Shown here piece after piece: positions 6,898-10,375 of a stretch of 10,375 nucleotides of DNA (its first letter is position 1; each line of letters opens with the position of its first letter). Below the pieces are notes generated by a model that had not been told where the DNA came from, ran no database searches, and saw only the letters and a program-made list of their open reading frames with translations. Location: the NCBI GenBank assembly GCA_016704345.1, contig JADJAH010000026.1, positions 1-10,375 on the forward strand, given 5' to 3'. This DNA comes from Ignavibacteria bacterium (GTDB taxonomy: Bacteria; Bacteroidota; Ignavibacteria; Tepidaquicellales; Tepidaquicellaceae). The position numbers and the translations under genes are program-made.

Positions 6898-7588
6898 TTA
6901 ATAATGAATAAAACCACGGTTAATGTCTTTGATCTTTCTTCTGTTCCTTCTGAAAACCCCAATGCCTTCACGGCTTCCGCCCTCATTCGTATTTCCTTCG
7001 ATTGTTTCAAGAAATCCACCGTTAACGGATTCGACAAGTCCTGTATGCCCAAAACCACCGCCGGATGAAAAGATAAAATCTGTCCGGGCTTTACCAGAGC
7101 CGGGTTTGCAGATGCTTGTGCAGTTGTTATTTTCTTTCCAGAAGTATTGCTCCAATGATTCAGCACCCCCTGCTGTTTTGTGCACCGGATTTTTCTTGCC
7201 ACAGTTCATCGCATGCTTGCTGAAAGCACCAGTAAACGAATGCCGCACACACCATGCTGCCGGAAAATTTAAACCGACACTCTTGGAGATAGTCTTCTAC
7301 CGGCTTGCCCCAGTTGAGCCCTTTTGTTTTTCAAGCTCGCCGATCTGGGAGTCTTTGCAATTTCCAAAACCTTTTTTTTAGCAGAATAGATTGCGCTTCA
7401 GGATTGATAGGAACAGTGGATTCACCGAACAGCCTTTGAAAAAGTTTTACTGCAGCGAATGTCTTCGGACCAAAATCACCGTCGACGTCAATTGGGCCGC
7501 AGCCCTGTTTGTTAAGCTCCTGCTGAACGGCCCTTACAACTGCTTTATCTTTCTCGCCTTTGATTACGACTCTTCCGGGATATTTCAT
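6898..7588 (-). CDS. peptidoglycan-binding (PG_binding_1) + CHAP-domain cell-wall hydrolase, frameshifted
   Basis: Reconstructed length is about 230 residues. The N-terminal half is a PG_binding_1 module: MKYPGRVVIKGEKDKAVVRA, QQELNKQGCGPIDVDGDFG, then FAAVKLFQRLFGES. After the linker (VLEIAKT, QIGELEKQKGS) a CHAP domain follows: CAAFVYWCFQQACDE with the likely nucleophile Cys codon at 7247-7249, then AGVLNHWSNTSGKKITTAQA, ANPALVKPGQI, SSGGGFGHTGLVESVNGG with the likely catalytic His codon at 7045-7047, and ETIEGNTNEGGSREGIGVF carrying the third polar residue. The end is INRGFIHY. CHAP enzymes are amidases or endopeptidases that cut peptide bonds of peptidoglycan. No signal peptide is seen at ATG 7588, as in similar Bacteroidota proteins; a GTG start at 7648 is possible but adds nothing signal-like. 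About seven frame changes lie between 7380 and 7060. It is divergent from the large secreted-protein gene. Confidence 0.9.
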
Positions 7589-7750
7589 GGCAATGTCTTT
7601 TTTTTTCGTTGATAAAATTACCCAAATCGTTTTTTGAATTGCAACCACAAGAATTTCTAAAAAGAGGGGAGAAACCTCAATTATCTCAAAAATGCGTTGA
7701 AAGTTGTTTTCAATTTGCTAAGTTATGGAAAAATTTAAAAAAAACAATTT

Positions 7751-7756
7751 AGGAGG
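7751..7756 (+). promoter_or_regulatory. Shine-Dalgarno site supporting a TTG start
   Basis: A perfect AGGAGG stands 4 bases before TTG 7761. The in-frame ATG at 7725 has no such site and would add 12 mostly polar and basic residues before the signal peptide. The TTG is therefore preferred. Confidence 0.55.
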
Positions 7757-7760
7757 CAAA

Positions 7761-10314
7761 TTGAAATCTTTACACAAAACTCATCCTTTCGTTTCTGTTG
7801 GTCCTTTCGTTTGTGAAGAGTTCAGGCGCGCAGATGTTCGAATCAGGCAGGTATTTGCGGGGAACCAATACCAGCTATATCCGTCAGAAAAAATTCCAGC
7901 GAGCTGAATATTACAGGCAGCTTCACACTTGAGGCATGGATAAAGCCTCAGTCAACTATCTTGGCTAAAGGCATTTTCGGCAAAGGCAGCACTCTTGGAA
8001 CATCAATGGAGTACGGAATGCGGCTCTCAACAACGGGAAGGATCTCAGTCATTACCGGCGGTTCATCAAAATTGATCAGCAGGTCATCCTAATCCCGTAC
8101 CTCTCGGAGAATGGACTCATGTATGCGGAACTTATAATTCATCGACAGGTGAATTCAAGATCTATTTTAACGGCTTACTCGATACAAACTCAATAGTTGC
8201 CGGCGCGGCGCCTCCCTCAAATACAGATTCGCTCTTCCTCGGAATTACCGGATCTTCAACCCCATATAAAGGTGTAATTGACGAAGCCCGGATTTGGAAC
8301 AGGGCTCTTAGTTTCAGTGAGATCACTCGTTTTACAGGGACTTCTTTGGGAACTTCTTCCGGAAAATATGAAGGACTTGTAATATCAATAACTTGTCAGC
8401 AGAATGAAGCAAGCGGTGCTGTATTCACATTTTCGTTCGACTGGTCGGGCAACAGCAATTTCGGAATAGGACGGAATGTAACTGATACCAGCCTAAGCAA
8501 TTCACCTTCGGAAACTATTGCACTAAACGATTCATGGAAACCGATGGTACGGGCGATTATGCTGCCGTTGGAAGATGATTTTGGAGTTGAGCCCCACCCA
8601 GGCAATTGACAATGTCATGCTGGGGTATCCAGGTCAACGAACATTCAATACTAATCCCACAAAAGGGAAGTCCAACAACAGGGAGGAGCCAATACAAATT
8701 ACAGGCTCGGATTCCTCAAAAAAGATTATTTGCCGGCATCAATGGAAATTTTGCATTCACTCGAATGACACGATCCTGTTAACAGATGGACTCACGTAAC
8801 TTTTGGCTTACTATGCTCCATCGGGTTTCGTACTTATTTTTATACAAAAGCAAAGACTCACAACATTTGGTTATGCTGCTGTGGGAAGTATTATTGACGG
8901 AGCAGATCTCTCTCTACATTGGCGGTACTCCGTCGCTTTCAAAAACTCAACGGATACTTGATGAAGTGAAAGAACCAAAGATGTGAAATTTGAAGAAACA
9001 ATTGCGCAGACTATGTATCGCTCAAGTGAGCAATCCCTGGGTGATGCAAATGCTACTTATAACCTTGACGGATATTTATACAGCTCTTTTGATAACGCTC
9101 CACAGTTATACTTCAGAAACGATGCCAAGGTTTGCTGTATCGCTAACATCAGCCACCCGTTTCTCCGATGAACCGATCGGACGTTTCCGCATTTGAAGGC
9201 GGATTTCATTTGAAGCCGACTGCAAGAAGGGAAATTCCCAGAAACCGGTCTTTTCAGGAAACATGATTGATGATACTCTGGAGGTACCAATGAATGAGAC
9301 AATACTCAGACATTGATGTCTTTTTTGTTGGCCGTGAATCACAATTCCGAGCAGGACGGAAATATCCCGGGTCGGACCCCCGGTGGTGCGCAGGTCATGC
9401 TTTTTGACAGAGAGGCTCTCGTGGTAAAATTCTGACAATGTAGTTACGATCTTGGACGACCAAGTCGCCCACACCAATGCAAAGCCGTGAACATTTGCTC
9501 TTCTCCGAGAATTCAACCGTCAAATGGCCAAATCCTGTGTTCTCCGGAGGAAACACTGCCGGTTCTTAGGGGATTGGCGAATCTTCGATGCTAACAACCG
9601 CGGGTGGTGCTGATACGGCTGGCTGTATGGATGGGGAAGGAGATTTAACAACAGAAACAACCCAAAAGCCTTATCGAATGTACAAAAACTTCCCAGTTCA
9701 TTCAGGGATTTTGAAATCGCTTCAAACTCACCGGTACGTGATACGATGCGATTCTATTTCAGGAATACGGCTTCTGTCCAAATGCATAAGTGGATTCTGC
9801 AATACTTTCATATCTGCCGACAACCGAGTCTACATTAAAATCCCCTACTTCAATTTTTCGGGGAGCATTTTATTTCCTACAACTCAAAAACACAGAAATT
9901 CAATTGGACTAACTGAGTAATGTGATCAGCCTGAATCCGTTTATTTCCAGCTCCATTTATGATTTCTCCAATTCACTTCTAATGCATCAGGGGAGCAATC
10001 AGATTTTGATAGATAATTTTGCCGTTACGATATGGGATACATATACAGCGGCGCGACGTCAATCAGAGCGGGAGGTTGACCCGGAACCGATCTTGCAAGG
10101 ATAGACAATGATGCTTTTAATTTTAACTCAGGCCACATTCTACTGATACCATTACGGGGGGGATGGATTCACTGATGCAACCGATTATCCTCTTTCACGT
10201 TGACTAACAAGCTATAAACAAAATTTTGAATCGGCAATTATTCCCGGTCCTGACCCGCTTGATCAGACTGAATCTAATACCAGTAGCAAAATTACTTTGC
10301 AGACACAATGTTGA
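7761..10314 (+). CDS. large secreted LamG / LamG / P-domain / dockerin-like protein, heavily frameshifted
   Basis: About 850 residues can be traced. A signal peptide MKSLHKT then ILSFLLVLSFVKSSGAQMF (frame change near 7783) directs export. LamG domain 1 (about 7890-8330): ELNITGSFTLEAWIKPQST, GEWTHVCGTYNSSTGEFKI, YFNGLLDTNS, GVIDEARIWNRALSFSEI. LamG domain 2 (about 8535-8985): TDGTGDYAAV, LSPTQAITMSCW, RWTHVTF, GYAAVGSIIDGADLSL, ILDEV. P-domain (about 9265-9650): VNHNSEQD, VMLFDREA, VTILDDQ, DWRIFDANNRG, YGWGRRF. A beta-rich segment follows, then a dockerin-like module with two DxNxxGxxD-type Ca loops (10055-10080 and 10144-10185). More than 15 frame changes occur. The stop TGA 10312 is the last in the traced frame; given the indel density the true end may lie past 10375. 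No enzyme domain is seen, so adhesion, carbohydrate binding or surface display is likely. Such proteins are common in Ignavibacteriota. Confidence 0.82.
9265..9650 (+). other. P-domain (proprotein convertase P/Homo B) segment within the secreted protein
   Basis: Read across three frames: a short lead (IDDTLEVPMNETI), strand HNSEQD for the usual HxxxxDL, VMLFDREA for the xxLFxR strand, VTILDDQ for the FDDxA segment, LFSENSTVKWPNPVFSGGN, then DWRIFDANNRG and YGWGRRF (Gly-Trp-Gly codons at 9629-9637) for GxWxLxVxDxxxxDxGxLxGWxL. In subtilisin-like and metalloproteases this domain follows the catalytic unit, but no protease motif is visible upstream here. Confidence 0.65.
10030..10240 (+). other. 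dockerin-like paired EF-hand module at the C-terminal end
   Basis: Read across frames: IYSG, DVNQSG-EVD (10055-10080), LARIDNDAFNFNSGHIL, TD-TGDGFTDATDYPL (10144-10185), then SYKQNFESAIIPGPDP. The two Asp/Asn-rich loops with a central Gly and the xxIDNDAxNFxSG spacer match the dockerin type I-like repeats found at the C-terminus of many secreted Ignavibacteriota proteins. A run of seven G (10156-10162) causes one of the frame changes. Confidence 0.7.
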
Positions 10315-10375
10315 TCCTTCGGCGTCTCGACGAAGTCTGCTTGTCGTAGAACTGAAACATTTGAAGAACTTCAAT

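Noticed and set aside
6923..7381. A 152-codon plus-strand frame
   Set aside because: It lies opposite the CHAP gene, whose motifs are clear on the minus strand; the plus-strand translation is Pro/Ser/Phe-rich and resembles no family.
9057..9516. Two overlapping minus-strand frames (81 and 136 codons)
   Set aside because: The plus strand here carries the LamG linker and the P-domain. The minus frames stay open by chance once indels break the real frame.
1..10375. Wholesale pseudogenisation of the region
   Set aside because: Conserved motifs and active-site residues are preserved on both sides of each shift, substitutional stops are not evident, and short genes are intact. Technical indels explain the data better, though reads are needed to prove it.

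Overview
The window looks like chromosomal DNA of an AT-rich member of the Fibrobacterota-Chlorobiota-Bacteroidota group, most likely Ignavibacteriota. This rests on family resemblance only: a DUF6249-like small membrane protein beside a DUF4097 protein and an ECF sigma factor, CCCC-TTC-GGGG hairpins, and a secreted LamG/P-domain protein with a C-terminal dockerin-like Ca-binding module. No rRNA or tRNA was recognised, so the taxon is an inference.

The dominant property of the window is its indel load. Every gene longer than about 100 codons is broken by one-base frameshifts, many at homopolymers, yet its protein can be followed continuously by hopping between frames of one strand. At least 40 such shifts are visible, and they are densest after about 7760. 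The pattern fits an unpolished long-read assembly or a low-coverage contig end better than real pseudogenes. Gene boundaries below therefore span whole reconstructed genes rather than single open frames.

Layout: (1) 1-3664, plus strand: the 3' three quarters of a CusA/CzcA-type RND metal efflux pump, followed after 9 bases by its TolC-family outer-membrane partner. (2) 3665-4149: a noncoding stretch with a 17-bp tandem repeat that duplicates the left arm of a terminator hairpin, a 20-bp perfect palindrome and a second CCCC-TTC-GGGG hairpin. (3) 4150-6538, plus strand: a tight cluster of a 27-residue membrane microprotein, a DUF6249-like protein, a DUF4097 lipoprotein, an ECF sigma factor, and a two-TM membrane protein whose start overlaps the sigma stop (ATGA). 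This reads as an envelope-stress or cell-surface regulatory module. (4) 6607-7588, minus strand: a peptidoglycan-binding/CHAP cell-wall hydrolase and, 41 bases downstream, a GlsB/YeaQ-type small membrane protein. (5) 7761 to near the window end, plus strand: one large secreted protein with a signal peptide, two LamG jellyroll domains, a proprotein-convertase P-domain, a beta-rich segment and a dockerin-like module.

The genes look like ordinary housekeeping and accessory envelope functions: metal export, envelope stress sensing, wall remodelling and a secreted adhesin or enzyme-associated protein. I found no CRISPR array, insertion sequence or phage structural gene, and no clear new defence system. 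The points most worth a second look are the sigma/DUF4097/DUF6249 cluster with its microprotein, the terminator-arm repeat, and the multi-domain secreted protein.
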